From: Bacteroidales bacterium UBA1797
Lineage (GTDB): Bacteria > Bacteroidota > Bacteroidia > Bacteroidales > VadinHA17
DNA length: 64,000 nucleotides
Direction: 5' to 3'
Assembly: GCA_002319885.1 (NCBI GenBank)
Contig: DCFT01000079.1
Span: forward strand, 1-64,000
The position numbers were made by a program, and so were the translations under genes. The notes beneath the pieces were generated by a model that was not told the origin of the DNA, searched no databases, and worked only from the letters and a program-made list of their open reading frames with translations. Of this stretch, positions 8,021-16,877 are shown piece by piece. Each line of letters begins with the position of its first letter. Position 1 is the first letter of the stretch.

Positions 8021-10672
8021 TTAGTTTGCAAATGGAAATTCCTTTCCTGAAAGTTTGATCCTTCCGGTCAGTACCTGCGTGAATTGAGGATCGAGATAGC
8101 CTTTGAAACCGGGCTGTTTACCCCCTACTGAGATCGTAAAAAACCCAGGTTCAATTACTCTTTTTTCCTGTTTATTAATCAATGAGAATTGACGAGGTTC
8201 AAGGTTAAACTCAACAACTTTACTTTCACCCGGATTAAGCGTAATCCTTGTGAAACCTTCCAGTTGACGTAATGGTCTTGGCGTTGATGCCTTTTCATCT
8301 GTAAGGTAAAGCTCTGCTACTTCATCTCCTTTCACTTTCCCTGTATTCGTTACTGTAACTTTTATAATAACTTTCTCCCCGGCGACTGCATTTTCAGGCA
8401 ATGTTAAATTGCTGTATTTAAATGTAGTATAACTTAGTCCATAACCAAATGGGTACAAGGGTTCCTTAGTAAAGAATTTGTATGTCTTACCAGTCATATC
8501 GTAGTTCTCAAATGCAGGGATCTGGTCAATCGATTTATAATAGGTGACCGGAAGTCTTCCGGCAGGGTTATAATCACCGAACAATATATCTGCAACTGCA
8601 TTGCCTCCTTGCTGACCACCGTACCCGGCAAGCATGATTGCGGCAGCTTTCTCCTGTGCACTATTTACCGACAAAGCTCCGCCATTTGCGAGTACAACTA
8701 CTACTGGTTTCCCCGTAGCTGTAATAGCTTCCAGAAGTTTTTCCTGAACGGAAGGAAGGTTCAGATTTGTACGATCACCTCCGTTAAAGCCTTCTATTTT
8801 TATGGGCATCTCTTCACCCTCAAGCCGCTGCGATAATCCAAGAACCAGTATTACTACATCAGCCTTTTTAGCAGCATCTACAGCTTCCTCAGTCATTCTG
8901 GGTCTTGGAAGTGCCCATAAGAGTTTTATATCCGCATCACCGGAATAATTTTTATAAAGAACTTCAATCTTATATTTTTTCCCAGCTTCAAGTTCAGCGG
9001 GTACCTCATTATGCCCTGCCTCATGATCGCTCCTTCCGGATATTATACTTTTACCGTCAAGGATGATCTTATATTCCGATGATGCCCAGCTACCAATTGC
9101 ATAGGTTCCGGTCACAGGAGGAATAAGATAGGTCGTCCATTTTACTCCAAAATCGTCGTCAGGCATATCAGCCCTTGGGGAGAGATGCTCCCAATAGAAA
9201 TTAATATTATCATCGACCCTTGTAAAAACAGGTTCGCCTTTCATTTCCCTGTTATTGAAATATTCACCAAAAGCACCCTGAATGCCATCAGGAGTTTCGA
9301 GATAGCGAGAAGGAATTGGCACTAAGTTATGTATTCCATCGGCCAGATCACTACCTTCTTTATAGATTATCCTTGTTCCAGGAGAAAGTTTGTTTCTGAT
9401 ACCTTTCAGTACTGTGACAGGATCTTTTGGGATGCCATTATAATTGCCTATTAACGATTCAAAATTATCAGCATTAGGGCCGATTATGGCAATGGTTTTA
9501 ATATTTTTTGAAAGAGGGAGAACATTGTTTTCATTCTTCAGAAGAACTATCGATTCCCTGGCTGCCTGGCGTGAAAGTGAGTTATTATAATCGGAACAAT
9601 TTACGAAAAAAGGTATTTGCGCATATGGAACCATTTCATCAGGATCAAACATACCAAGTTTGAACCTTGCAGTGAAGATCCGTTTTACAGCAATATTGAT
9701 ATCATTTTCTGTCAGTATACCCCGGTTAACAGCCTCAACAAGATGCTTATAATCAACTCCGCATTCAAGGTCAGTTCCAGCCTTAACAGCCTGTGCAGCC
9801 GCCTCAGCAGGATCTTTTGCAAAATGAGTGAAACTATAAAAATCGGAAATTGCCCAGCAATCCGATACAACATAACCCTTGAAACCCCATTCATTACGTA
9901 GAATGCCATACAAGATCGGATTTGCACAGCATGGATAATCCCTGAACATGTTATACGCTCCCATTACGGAGTAAACTCCGGCATCGACTACAAGTGTCCG
10001 GAAAGCAGGGAGATATGTTTCCCTGAGATCAATCTCACTAACTTTTGCATTGAATGAGTGTCTCAATGTCTCCGGGCCAGAGTGGACAGCGAAATGTTTG
10101 GCCGTAGCAACGGTTTTTAAATATCGGGGGTCATCACCCTGCATACCTTTTACAAATTCGTATCCCATTCGTCCTGTCAGAAATGGATCTTCTCCATATG
10201 TTTCATGGCCTCTTCCCCACCGTGGGTCACGGAAGATATTTATATTAGGTGACCAGAAGGTCAGACCCTGGTAGATACCTCTTTCGCCTCTTCTTTGAAA
10301 CTCATGATATTTGGCCCTTGCTTCATCAGATATAGCATTGGCTACATTGAACATAAGTCCTTCGTCCCATGAATCTGCAATTGTAATTGATTGAGGAAAC
10401 ACTGTTGCATAACCGGCCCTGGCTACGCCATGCAGAGCTTCATTCCACCAGTTATAGGCAGGAATACCCAAACGGGGAATTGCAGGAGCAGTATACAGCA
10501 ACTGATCAGCCTTTTCCTGAAGGGTCATTCTTGAAACAAGATCATTTACTCTTTCATCGAGAGACAGTGATGTATTTCGAAACGGGAATTGCACAGTATT
10601 CATCTGGGCCCTTACATTGAGTGTAATTGCAAACAGAGAAAATACCATAACCATGGTGAATACTTTTTTCAT
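8021..10672 (-). CDS. GH3 beta-glycosidase with PA14 insert (beta-glucosidase/xylosidase type)
   Basis: An 883-residue secreted enzyme: signal peptide (residues 1-22), GH3 N-terminal barrel, GH3 C-terminal sandwich interrupted by a PA14 domain (about 450-590, starting near GAFGEYFNNREMKGEP and containing the W-x-x-Y-x-x-P-x-T-G-x-Y core) and a C-terminal fibronectin III-like domain. GYVVSDCWAI gives the nucleophile Asp271; KHFAVHSGPE is the conserved KH motif. PA14 inserts occur in GH3 beta-glucosidases and shape the rim of the active site. The expected job is removal of non-reducing beta-linked glucose or xylose from oligosaccharides in the periplasm, fitting glucomannan or xyloglucan breakdown. 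It is last in the leftward run but separated by 170 bases with two hairpins, so it may be partly uncoupled. Sub-specificity is uncertain. Confidence 0.9.
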   Translation of the reverse strand: MKKVFTMVMVFSLFAITLNVRAQMNTVQFPFRNTSLSLDERVNDLVSRMTLQEKADQLLYTAPAIPRLGIPAYNWWNEALHGVARAGYATVFPQSITIADSWDEGLMFNVANAISDEARAKYHEFQRRGERGIYQGLTFWSPNINIFRDPRWGRGHETYGEDPFLTGRMGYEFVKGMQGDDPRYLKTVATAKHFAVHSGPETLRHSFNAKVSEIDLRETYLPAFRTLVVDAGVYSVMGAYNMFRDYPCCANPILYGILRNEWGFKGYVVSDCWAISDFYSFTHFAKDPAEAAAQAVKAGTDLECGVDYKHLVEAVNRGILTENDINIAVKRIFTARFKLGMFDPDEMVPYAQIPFFVNCSDYNNSLSRQAARESIVLLKNENNVLPLSKNIKTIAIIGPNADNFESLIGNYNGIPKDPVTVLKGIRNKLSPGTRIIYKEGSDLADGIHNLVPIPSRYLETPDGIQGAFGEYFNNREMKGEPVFTRVDDNINFYWEHLSPRADMPDDDFGVKWTTYLIPPVTGTYAIGSWASSEYKIILDGKSIISGRSDHEAGHNEVPAELEAGKKYKIEVLYKNYSGDADIKLLWALPRPRMTEEAVDAAKKADVVILVLGLSQRLEGEEMPIKIEGFNGGDRTNLNLPSVQEKLLEAITATGKPVVVVLANGGALSVNSAQEKAAAIMLAGYGGQQGGNAVADILFGDYNPAGRLPVTYYKSIDQIPAFENYDMTGKTYKFFTKEPLYPFGYGLSYTTFKYSNLTLPENAVAGEKVIIKVTVTNTGKVKGDEVAELYLTDEKASTPRPLRQLEGFTRITLNPGESKVVEFNLEPRQFSLINKQEKRVIEPGFFTISVGGKQPGFKGYLDPQFTQVLTGRIKLSGKEFPFAN

Positions 10673-10710
10673 GAAGCAAGTTTATATATGTCGGGAAATT
10701 TATAAATAAA

Positions 10711-10752
10711 ATGCCGGATCTGAAAAGAAAACTGTTCTTTCAAAACCGGCAT
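10711..10752 (-). terminator. Long hairpin upstream of the GH3 start (terminator or attenuator)
   Basis: ATGCCGG (10711-10717) pairs with CCGGCAT (10746-10752), and inside it TGAAAAGAA pairs with TTCTTTCA with one bulge. On the minus strand the stem is followed by TTTATTTATAA, a weak U-tract. It ends about 39 bases before the GH3 ATG, an unusual place for a simple terminator. Confidence 0.45.
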
Positions 10753-10770
10753 CGGACTATTTCATTATTA

Positions 10771-10808
10771 AAAAACCTGTGGGGACCACAAATCTGATTA
10801 ACAGGTTT
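10771..10808 (-). terminator. Terminator downstream of the Gfo/Idh/MocA gene
   Basis: AAACCTGT (10773-10780) pairs with ACAGGTTT (10801-10808), with GTGG/CCAC able to pair inside; on the minus strand the stem runs into TTTTTTAATAA. A second perfect stem, CTCTGAAT/ATTCAGAG (10809-10831), lies directly before it, next to the oxidoreductase stop codon. Confidence 0.55.
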
Positions 10809-10842
10809 CTCTGAATCATCATTATTCAGAGTTTAAACCATA

Positions 10843-12153
10843 TTAGCTTTTTGGTAATATCCATGGTTCCCTGTAATTTGGAATAAGGTAGCTATTTGCA
10901 TCCTCATCATTTGAAAATTTGGTACCATCCCATACAAGTTTTTTGCCAGTACGATATGCAATATTCCCCAGGTGACAAAATTTGGCAATATGAGCACCTA
11001 TCTCAATGCTGGCATTAGTATTGGGGTCTCTTTTCCCCACGCAGTCGAGGAAGTTCTGAACATGGTTCTTCAAACCCTGCCCGGTGCCTTTCGTTAAAGG
11101 AACAGCTTCCATACGCTGTTGCCCGTCTACATTCTCAGGGATGACTTCCCATCCGTCCCTGTCAATAACAAGAGTCCCATTTTCTCCTACAAAACCCAGT
11201 CCATGGCTACGACCATAAGCTCCATCGTTGATACCTATCGCATGATCCCAGAGCACATTAAAGCCATCGAACTGATAGAGAGCCTGAAGGCTGTCCGGCC
11301 ATTCTTCGGCATCTTGAGGATAGCCATATTTTCCGCCCATTGCCATAACAGCCTTTGGCGTAGTAACGTTCATGCCATAAAGAGCGTAATCGAGCAGGTG
11401 AACACCCCAGTCTGTCATCAGTCCTCCTGCATAGTCATAGAACCACCTGAATGTAAAGTGAAAACGGTTTTTGTTGAAAGGACGGCTTGGTGCCGGCCCT
11501 AACCACATATCGTAATCAACTCCAGGAGGAGTGGGCTCATCAGGAACTACCGGAACGGAAGACATCCATCCCTGGTATGAGAACACCCGTACAAGTCTTA
11601 TTTTTCCTAGCTTACCTGAGTGAACGAAAGCCATGGCATCCTGCCAGTGAGGATCACTGCGCTGCCACTGGCCTACCTGGACAACCGCTTTGTATTTCTT
11701 TGCAGCAGCTTCCATAATATTGCATTCCTCAATAGTCCTGCCAAGAGGTTTTTCACAATAGACGTCCTTGCCAGCCTGGGCAGCACCTACCATCATCATG
11801 CAATGCCAATGATCAGGGGTTCCGACGATAACAACATTTATGTCTTTATTGTCAATCAGTTTACGCCAGTCCTTATATAGATAAGCAGGTTTTTTACCTC
11901 TCATTTTCTCAACATCTGCCGCCCTGCGGTTAAGTACATTTTCGTCCACATCGCATAGTGCAAGACATTCTACCTGGGGGTGTTTCAGAAATTCAGTCAG
12001 GTCGGCAAAACCCATGCCATTACAGCCAATAAGCCCGACATTGATCCGGTCGGATGGCGCACAACCTACCAAGGAACCTGAAATAGCAGGAACTATTCCA
12101 AGAGCCGCAGTTGTCAGTACTGTGTTTTTAATAAAAACTCTTCTTGTTGTCAT
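10843..12153 (-). CDS. Gfo/Idh/MocA family oxidoreductase with Tat-like/lipoprotein leader
   Basis: A 436-residue NAD(P)-dependent oxidoreductase. TTRRVFIKNTVLTTAALG (residues 2-19) looks like a twin-arginine leader, and VGC near residue 31 could be a lipobox, so the folded, cofactor-loaded enzyme is probably exported. The Rossmann fold starts at INVGLIGCNGMGFADL; DVYCEKPLGRTIEEC holds the conserved EKP motif, and DWGVHLLDYALYGM carries the substrate-side His. The domain order (Rossmann, then C-terminal alpha/beta sheet with PNYREPW tail) matches Bacteroidota exported members, a few of which are GH109-type NAD-dependent glycosidases. It follows the aldose epimerase by 23 bases, so both are probably co-transcribed. 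Substrate unknown; a sugar or glycoside is likely from context. Confidence 0.82.
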   Translation of the reverse strand: MTTRRVFIKNTVLTTAALGIVPAISGSLVGCAPSDRINVGLIGCNGMGFADLTEFLKHPQVECLALCDVDENVLNRRAADVEKMRGKKPAYLYKDWRKLIDNKDINVVIVGTPDHWHCMMMVGAAQAGKDVYCEKPLGRTIEECNIMEAAAKKYKAVVQVGQWQRSDPHWQDAMAFVHSGKLGKIRLVRVFSYQGWMSSVPVVPDEPTPPGVDYDMWLGPAPSRPFNKNRFHFTFRWFYDYAGGLMTDWGVHLLDYALYGMNVTTPKAVMAMGGKYGYPQDAEEWPDSLQALYQFDGFNVLWDHAIGINDGAYGRSHGLGFVGENGTLVIDRDGWEVIPENVDGQQRMEAVPLTKGTGQGLKNHVQNFLDCVGKRDPNTNASIEIGAHIAKFCHLGNIAYRTGKKLVWDGTKFSNDEDANSYLIPNYREPWILPKS

Positions 12154-12176
12154 TTTTAAATTATTTATTCTTCTAT

Positions 12177-13301
12177 CTATTTAACGGAAAATCTGTAAAT
12201 CGTTGTTGTTCTAAGTGTATCACCAGGATTAAGTACAGTACTTGGAAACTCAGGATGATTTGGACTATCAGGATAATGACCGGACTCAAGACATAAACCC
12301 GATCTGAATTTGTATATTTTTCCTCCATGACCTTTCTGTGTTCCATCAAGGAAGTTACCTGTATATAACTGCATTCCTGGCTGATCAGTAATTACCTCAA
12401 GCATCCGACCGCTGGTTGGTTCATATACTGTCACATCAACATCTTCTTTATTATCAAGGATATAGTTATGATCATAACCGCGTCCGAGAATTAGCTGATC
12501 GTAGTTGTCACCTATCCGTTCACCGATTGTATGAGGAGTATTAAAATCAAAAGGCGTTCCGGCAACAGGACGTATTTCACCGGTTGGGATCATAACTGAA
12601 TCGACAGGAGTGAAAGCAGATGCTTTGAGCGTAAGCACATGATCAAGTATATCACCGTTACCTGCTCCGTGCAAATTAAAGTATGCATGGTTAGTAACAT
12701 TCACAACAGTCTTCTTGTCGGTTGTACAGGTATAATCCATCACAATCTCATTATTGTCTGTCCATGTGTAGGTAATAGTTGCAGTAACCTTCCCCGGGAA
12801 ACCTTCCTCCATATCGGGACTGACATATGTAAATTTTACAGCAGGATATTTGCTGTCTTTAAGTATTTCAGTATCCCATACAACACTATGCCATCCTAAT
12901 GGTCCCCCATGAAGAGTGTTAGGTCCATTATTTATCGGTGTATGATATTCAACACCATCGAGTGTGAATTTACCATTGGCGATCCTGTTAGCATACCTCC
13001 CCACAACAGATCCGAACGACATATCTCCCTTAAGAGTTTCGTCAAATGTGTCATAACCGAAAGTGACATTCTCCTTTTTCCCATTTTTATCCGGAACTTC
13101 AATCCAGTTAATCTTTGCGCCAAAATTGGTAAGTCTGATGACATTACCTGCTTTGTTTGTAAGAGTCAACAGGTAAACTTCTTTACCATTATGTGTACCA
13201 AAAACATCTTTTTTAACCATCTCCTTATTAAGTTTTGACTGGTTGCATGAAACTAAAATGAATGCACCCACGGTTAATGATAAGAACAGATTTGTTTTCA
13301 T
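12177..13301 (-). CDS. galM: Aldose 1-epimerase (galactose mutarotase), lipoprotein
   Basis: A 374-residue GalM-fold protein with a lipoprotein signal ending at SC (residues 18-19). Family landmarks include GSVVGRYANRIANGKF (substrate-binding Arg), the two catalytic histidines in NTLHGGPLGWH and NHAYFNL, and the C-terminal base Glu in GLCLESGHYPDSPNH. It interconverts alpha and beta anomers of galactose, glucose or similar aldoses, here at the cell envelope rather than in the cytoplasm. It sits between the acetyl-esterase gene and the oxidoreductase in the mannan-type operon, consistent with handling galactose and glucose released by the GH27 and GH3 enzymes. Length and motifs are complete. 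Confidence 0.92.
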   Translation of the reverse strand: MKTNLFLSLTVGAFILVSCNQSKLNKEMVKKDVFGTHNGKEVYLLTLTNKAGNVIRLTNFGAKINWIEVPDKNGKKENVTFGYDTFDETLKGDMSFGSVVGRYANRIANGKFTLDGVEYHTPINNGPNTLHGGPLGWHSVVWDTEILKDSKYPAVKFTYVSPDMEEGFPGKVTATITYTWTDNNEIVMDYTCTTDKKTVVNVTNHAYFNLHGAGNGDILDHVLTLKASAFTPVDSVMIPTGEIRPVAGTPFDFNTPHTIGERIGDNYDQLILGRGYDHNYILDNKEDVDVTVYEPTSGRMLEVITDQPGMQLYTGNFLDGTQKGHGGKIYKFRSGLCLESGHYPDSPNHPEFPSTVLNPGDTLRTTTIYRFSVK

Positions 13302-13437
13302 TATATGTTTAGATTTATTTTCGCTAAATTAATAAAGTTTCCTGACGACTCCAGACGATGACAAAAGAAATAGGCTTCATTAAGAAATATTAACATTTCG
13401 AATGCCGCATTCTGCCTAAAATCTCGTAACAATATGT

Positions 13438-15441
13438 CTAATTTGTTGTGAACTGCCAGGCAGGCAAGCCTTCTTTATTAAACAAAGATGCTTCGGCGCC
13501 ATTTCGCCAGCAGTATCTTACTGATACAGGTTCCTTTACTTTAACTGAAGAAACCAATACCTTGTTATCTACAATTTTGGCATCAGCTTTTACAAATCGA
13601 CCGTCTTTTCCTGCAATTTCGAACTCTTTAAGAATACCGTTCTTTGCTACAAGGCCGTCTCCGGTATTATCAAATTGTAATATTATTGAACTCCCGTTTT
13701 TTGACATTGATTTATAAACGGGACCAATGCATGAATATTTTATACCGTAGTCGTTATTAAGAGCGAGCATTGCCAGCCGGTCACCGACCTCTTCCTTGAA
13801 AGGTGGATGAATATTCATCACAGTTGCAATATCCAGTGTTACTGCCATTCCGGTTTCAGGCAGTTTAAGAGCGCTCTCCTGAGCCTCTCTCAGAAATGCA
13901 GATTCTGTTGAATCAACTCCGGAATAGACATACGGAGCAATCTGAACAAAATAGAACGGAAAGTCTTTAATTCCCCATGCCTCTCTCCAGTTCCGGATCA
14001 TTGCCGGGAATATTTTTGCATACTGTTCAGCCCGCCCGACATTTGCTTCTCCCTGGTACCATATTGCTCCTCTTATCTGATAAGGCAAAACAGGACAAAC
14101 CATTCCATTAAATAAAGCACCTGGAGTATTAGGACCAATTTTTACAGGTCTTTCCTGCGCCTGAAAATCGTTTTTTGAAATATCATAGATATAAAATTTA
14201 CCTCCTGTCAATTCCGCAACAGGCTGGTATTTCCATTCTCCCTTGAGCGGAATAAAATTATTTACATCGCTTTTTAACAGGAGTTTCATCTTTTCAGGAG
14301 TTCCACATATTCCTCCTCCACCCTGTGTATCAAGGACCCTAACAGCAATTGTGTTCGTACCTGACTTAACCAGGGAAGCAGGAACTTCATAATTTCTGTC
14401 GACATTCCAAACTCCCGAGACTTCATTTGATCCAACTAGTTGCCCATTAAAATATGTGCGATCCATATCATCTATAGGACCAAGAGACAGGACAAGATCC
14501 TTCCCTGACATATTTGCCGGTACCTCAACTTTTTTCCGGAACCATACAGCACCGTCAAAATCGCCGATAACACTCTCAAATTGTGTCGGTAATGCCATTG
14601 TGGGCCATTTACTATCATCGAATTCTACTGATTGGACATTTTCATCATTAAAACTCAAATCTTTCCACTGATCATTTCCGGCAGGTTTAAGTTCAACTTT
14701 TTTAAGTGTATTCAACCATGTCTGATATTTAGCCTGAAGAGGAGCCGCTTTCTTAATAGCGTCAATTTCTGAGACAAACTCACCAACATTTTCAAGAGCT
14801 TTTGCTGATGTCCATGATTCTGAAGGAGTTCCTCCCCAGGCTGATTCAATCAAACCTATTGGCACATGCAGATCATTATATAACTTTTTCCCAAAGAAAT
14901 ATGCAGTAGCGCTGAATTGCTGAACAGAAGAAGGAGAACTCACTTCCCACCTTCCGGTACAATCATCCAGCGGTTCTCCGGATATTGTTTTCTGGACATT
15001 GAAGAGACGTATTTCCGGGATTGAAGAAGATGCAATTGTACTTGCAGAATGCATTATTGTGTCATTTGGAGGCCAGCCGGCAAGCGGCATTTCCATATTC
15101 GACTGCCCTGAACAAAACCAAACTTCTCCAATAAGAACATTTTTAATTGTAATTGTAGTATCATTGCCCGATATGTCAATCGTAAAAGGACCGCCAGCTT
15201 CAGGTGTAGTTAAATTAACTGACCACTTGCCATCATTCCCGGTTATGGCCTCACCACTGGATTTCCAGCTTGCTGAAACGGTAATTTTGTTACCCGGGTT
15301 AGCCTTGCCCCAGATTTTCGCAGTTGTTTTTTGCTGTAATAGCATGTTGTCACCGATCAGAGACGGTAATTTCAAATTTGAATGACTCTGGCAGCCGATC
15401 AAAGTCAGAAACATTACTAATGATATAATTCTTGCTCTCAT
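13438..15441 (-). CDS. Sialate O-acetylesterase-type carbohydrate esterase (SGNH), lipoprotein
   Basis: A 667-residue envelope esterase. The signal ends at IGC (lipid-bearing Cys about residue 17). An N-terminal beta domain is followed by WFCSGQSNMEM, the SASA/SGNH block with nucleophile Ser114. A GH2-like sugar-binding jelly roll is inserted (about residues 255-375, with WFRKKVEVPANMSGKDLVLSL-type strands), and the core resumes with RGAIWYQGEANV and the DIATVMNIHPPFKEEVGDRLA block that carries the catalytic His. The family removes O-acetyl groups from sialic acid, but many polysaccharide-locus members act on acetylated mannan or xylan. In this operon de-acetylation of galactoglucomannan oligosaccharides is the likelier role. 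That is inference from context; no sialic acid genes are nearby. Confidence 0.85.
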   Translation of the reverse strand: MRARIISLVMFLTLIGCQSHSNLKLPSLIGDNMLLQQKTTAKIWGKANPGNKITVSASWKSSGEAITGNDGKWSVNLTTPEAGGPFTIDISGNDTTITIKNVLIGEVWFCSGQSNMEMPLAGWPPNDTIMHSASTIASSSIPEIRLFNVQKTISGEPLDDCTGRWEVSSPSSVQQFSATAYFFGKKLYNDLHVPIGLIESAWGGTPSESWTSAKALENVGEFVSEIDAIKKAAPLQAKYQTWLNTLKKVELKPAGNDQWKDLSFNDENVQSVEFDDSKWPTMALPTQFESVIGDFDGAVWFRKKVEVPANMSGKDLVLSLGPIDDMDRTYFNGQLVGSNEVSGVWNVDRNYEVPASLVKSGTNTIAVRVLDTQGGGGICGTPEKMKLLLKSDVNNFIPLKGEWKYQPVAELTGGKFYIYDISKNDFQAQERPVKIGPNTPGALFNGMVCPVLPYQIRGAIWYQGEANVGRAEQYAKIFPAMIRNWREAWGIKDFPFYFVQIAPYVYSGVDSTESAFLREAQESALKLPETGMAVTLDIATVMNIHPPFKEEVGDRLAMLALNNDYGIKYSCIGPVYKSMSKNGSSIILQFDNTGDGLVAKNGILKEFEIAGKDGRFVKADAKIVDNKVLVSSVKVKEPVSVRYCWRNGAEASLFNKEGLPAWQFTTN

Positions 15442-15609
15442 TTTATTGAACTATTAAGTTTTTGAAAAGATAATGAAAATTTCTAATCTGAATTTAACAA
15501 GTTTTTAATGCATCTAATATGGATTTTAAATTTGCTTCGTTCTGAATCTGTAATTCATAATCAAATGAATTAAATATTTTATATCTGTTCAGGCAGACAT
15601 TAAAGCCAA

Positions 15610-16812
15610 TCAAATCCTGCTCTGTCTTTCAATTATTTCCAGACACATCCTTGAATCATGATAGGGGCATTTCCAGAATCCTGCCTTATCCTCCTTCAGA
15701 TTCGGCTGAAGATTTTTATCCACACTCCAGTACCACTCACCATCTTGCCTGTCAACCAGATGATCTGCTATAAATTGCCAGGCTGACAGACTAAGATTCA
15801 GGTATTCTTCTTCCCCTGACAAGCCATAAGCATTCAGAAAGCCTATAACTGTTTCAGCCTGCACCCACCAATGCCGGTCATAATCAACATGGCCTGTTTT
15901 GAAATATTTTTCATAAATCATGCCTCCGTCGGCCATAATCCCGGCTTTTGAAGCTTCAGCTATTCTAAGGCATAACTGTTTCACCTGGCTGATTACGCCT
16001 TCATCACCAAGGACTTGTGCAGCTTCGTAAATAAGCCAGGACGATTCAATATTATGACCATAAGAAACAAGGTCAGTTTTATCGTTCCACTCTTCATCAA
16101 AGAACATGTTAAGATTAAATGTCAGGTTATTGACAATTTTATCGGTAAAAACATGAATCAGATTAGTTAATTGTTTCTTCAGATATTCATCTTTCCAGAT
16201 TCTGTAAAGATTTGTATAAGCTTCCAGAACATGAAGATGGGTGTTCATTGTCTTTTTTTCATTCGCATCCTTTTCGCTGAGACGAAGATCATCAATAGTG
16301 TCCCACTGCCTGGAAAATGCCTCAAAATATCCGTTGAGCTTAACATCATAGCTGTGCTTTTCAATCAATCTGAACAGTTCTATTGCATTCTCAAGACAAA
16401 TTTTGTCATTGGTTATCCGATAGTATTCTGTTAGCCCATAGATGGCAAATGCCTGTGCATATATTTGTTTTTTGCCGTCTTTCATATTTCCTTTATGATC
16501 GAGAAGCCAATATACGCCACCAAATTCCTTATCAAAAAAATGTTCAAGAAAGTAATTTTTTGATCTTTCAGCTGCCTTAAGATAATGAGGATTCTTAAGC
16601 ACTCTGAAAGCCGATGAGAAGGTCCATAGAATCCTGGCATTCAGGACACATCCTTTGTCAGCATCTTCATGCACTTTGCCTGAACCATCTATCCTGCCAT
16701 AGAATCCTCCATTGCAGGAATCGATCATTTTAGTCATCCAGAACGGCAAAATATTAGTTACAAGTTCGTTTTTAACTTCTGACTTAAGAATTTTCAATTT
16801 TTGTTGCGACAT
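15610..16812 (-). CDS. Cellobiose 2-epimerase (AGE family)
   Basis: A 400-residue (alpha/alpha)6-barrel enzyme, cytoplasmic (no signal). CNGGFYGRIDGSG (about residues 33-45) is characteristic of cellobiose 2-epimerases rather than renin-binding proteins. Conserved histidines fall in GHNIESSWLIYEA, RHWWVQAET and CPYHDSRMCLEI, corresponding to the catalytic triad region. The enzyme flips C2 of the reducing-end sugar of beta-1,4 disaccharides, turning mannobiose into mannosyl-glucose. Its neighbours, the GPH transporter and the GH130 phosphorylase, are the partners known for this route in Bacteroides fragilis. Downstream spacing to the esterase is 168 bases; upstream spacing to the transporter is 65. 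Confidence is high because motif and context agree. Confidence 0.92.
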   Translation of the reverse strand: MSQQKLKILKSEVKNELVTNILPFWMTKMIDSCNGGFYGRIDGSGKVHEDADKGCVLNARILWTFSSAFRVLKNPHYLKAAERSKNYFLEHFFDKEFGGVYWLLDHKGNMKDGKKQIYAQAFAIYGLTEYYRITNDKICLENAIELFRLIEKHSYDVKLNGYFEAFSRQWDTIDDLRLSEKDANEKKTMNTHLHVLEAYTNLYRIWKDEYLKKQLTNLIHVFTDKIVNNLTFNLNMFFDEEWNDKTDLVSYGHNIESSWLIYEAAQVLGDEGVISQVKQLCLRIAEASKAGIMADGGMIYEKYFKTGHVDYDRHWWVQAETVIGFLNAYGLSGEEEYLNLSLSAWQFIADHLVDRQDGEWYWSVDKNLQPNLKEDKAGFWKCPYHDSRMCLEIIERQSRI

Positions 16813-16877
16813 ATTTTTGTTTTAAAATACCGGTCTGATATATTCATTTTCAAAAAATCGATGAGAATAAAGCTTGT

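Noticed and set aside
13400..13412. GAATGC-C-GCATTC palindrome between the esterase and galM genes
   Set aside because: Short, no T-run, and only one such site; could be chance in a 136-base gap.
15448..15612. Minus-strand open stretch between the epimerase and esterase genes (FNSFDYELQIQNEANLKSIL-like reading)
   Set aside because: It looks mildly coding but has no ATG or GTG start and begins inside the epimerase stop region; it was not strong enough to list as a gene.
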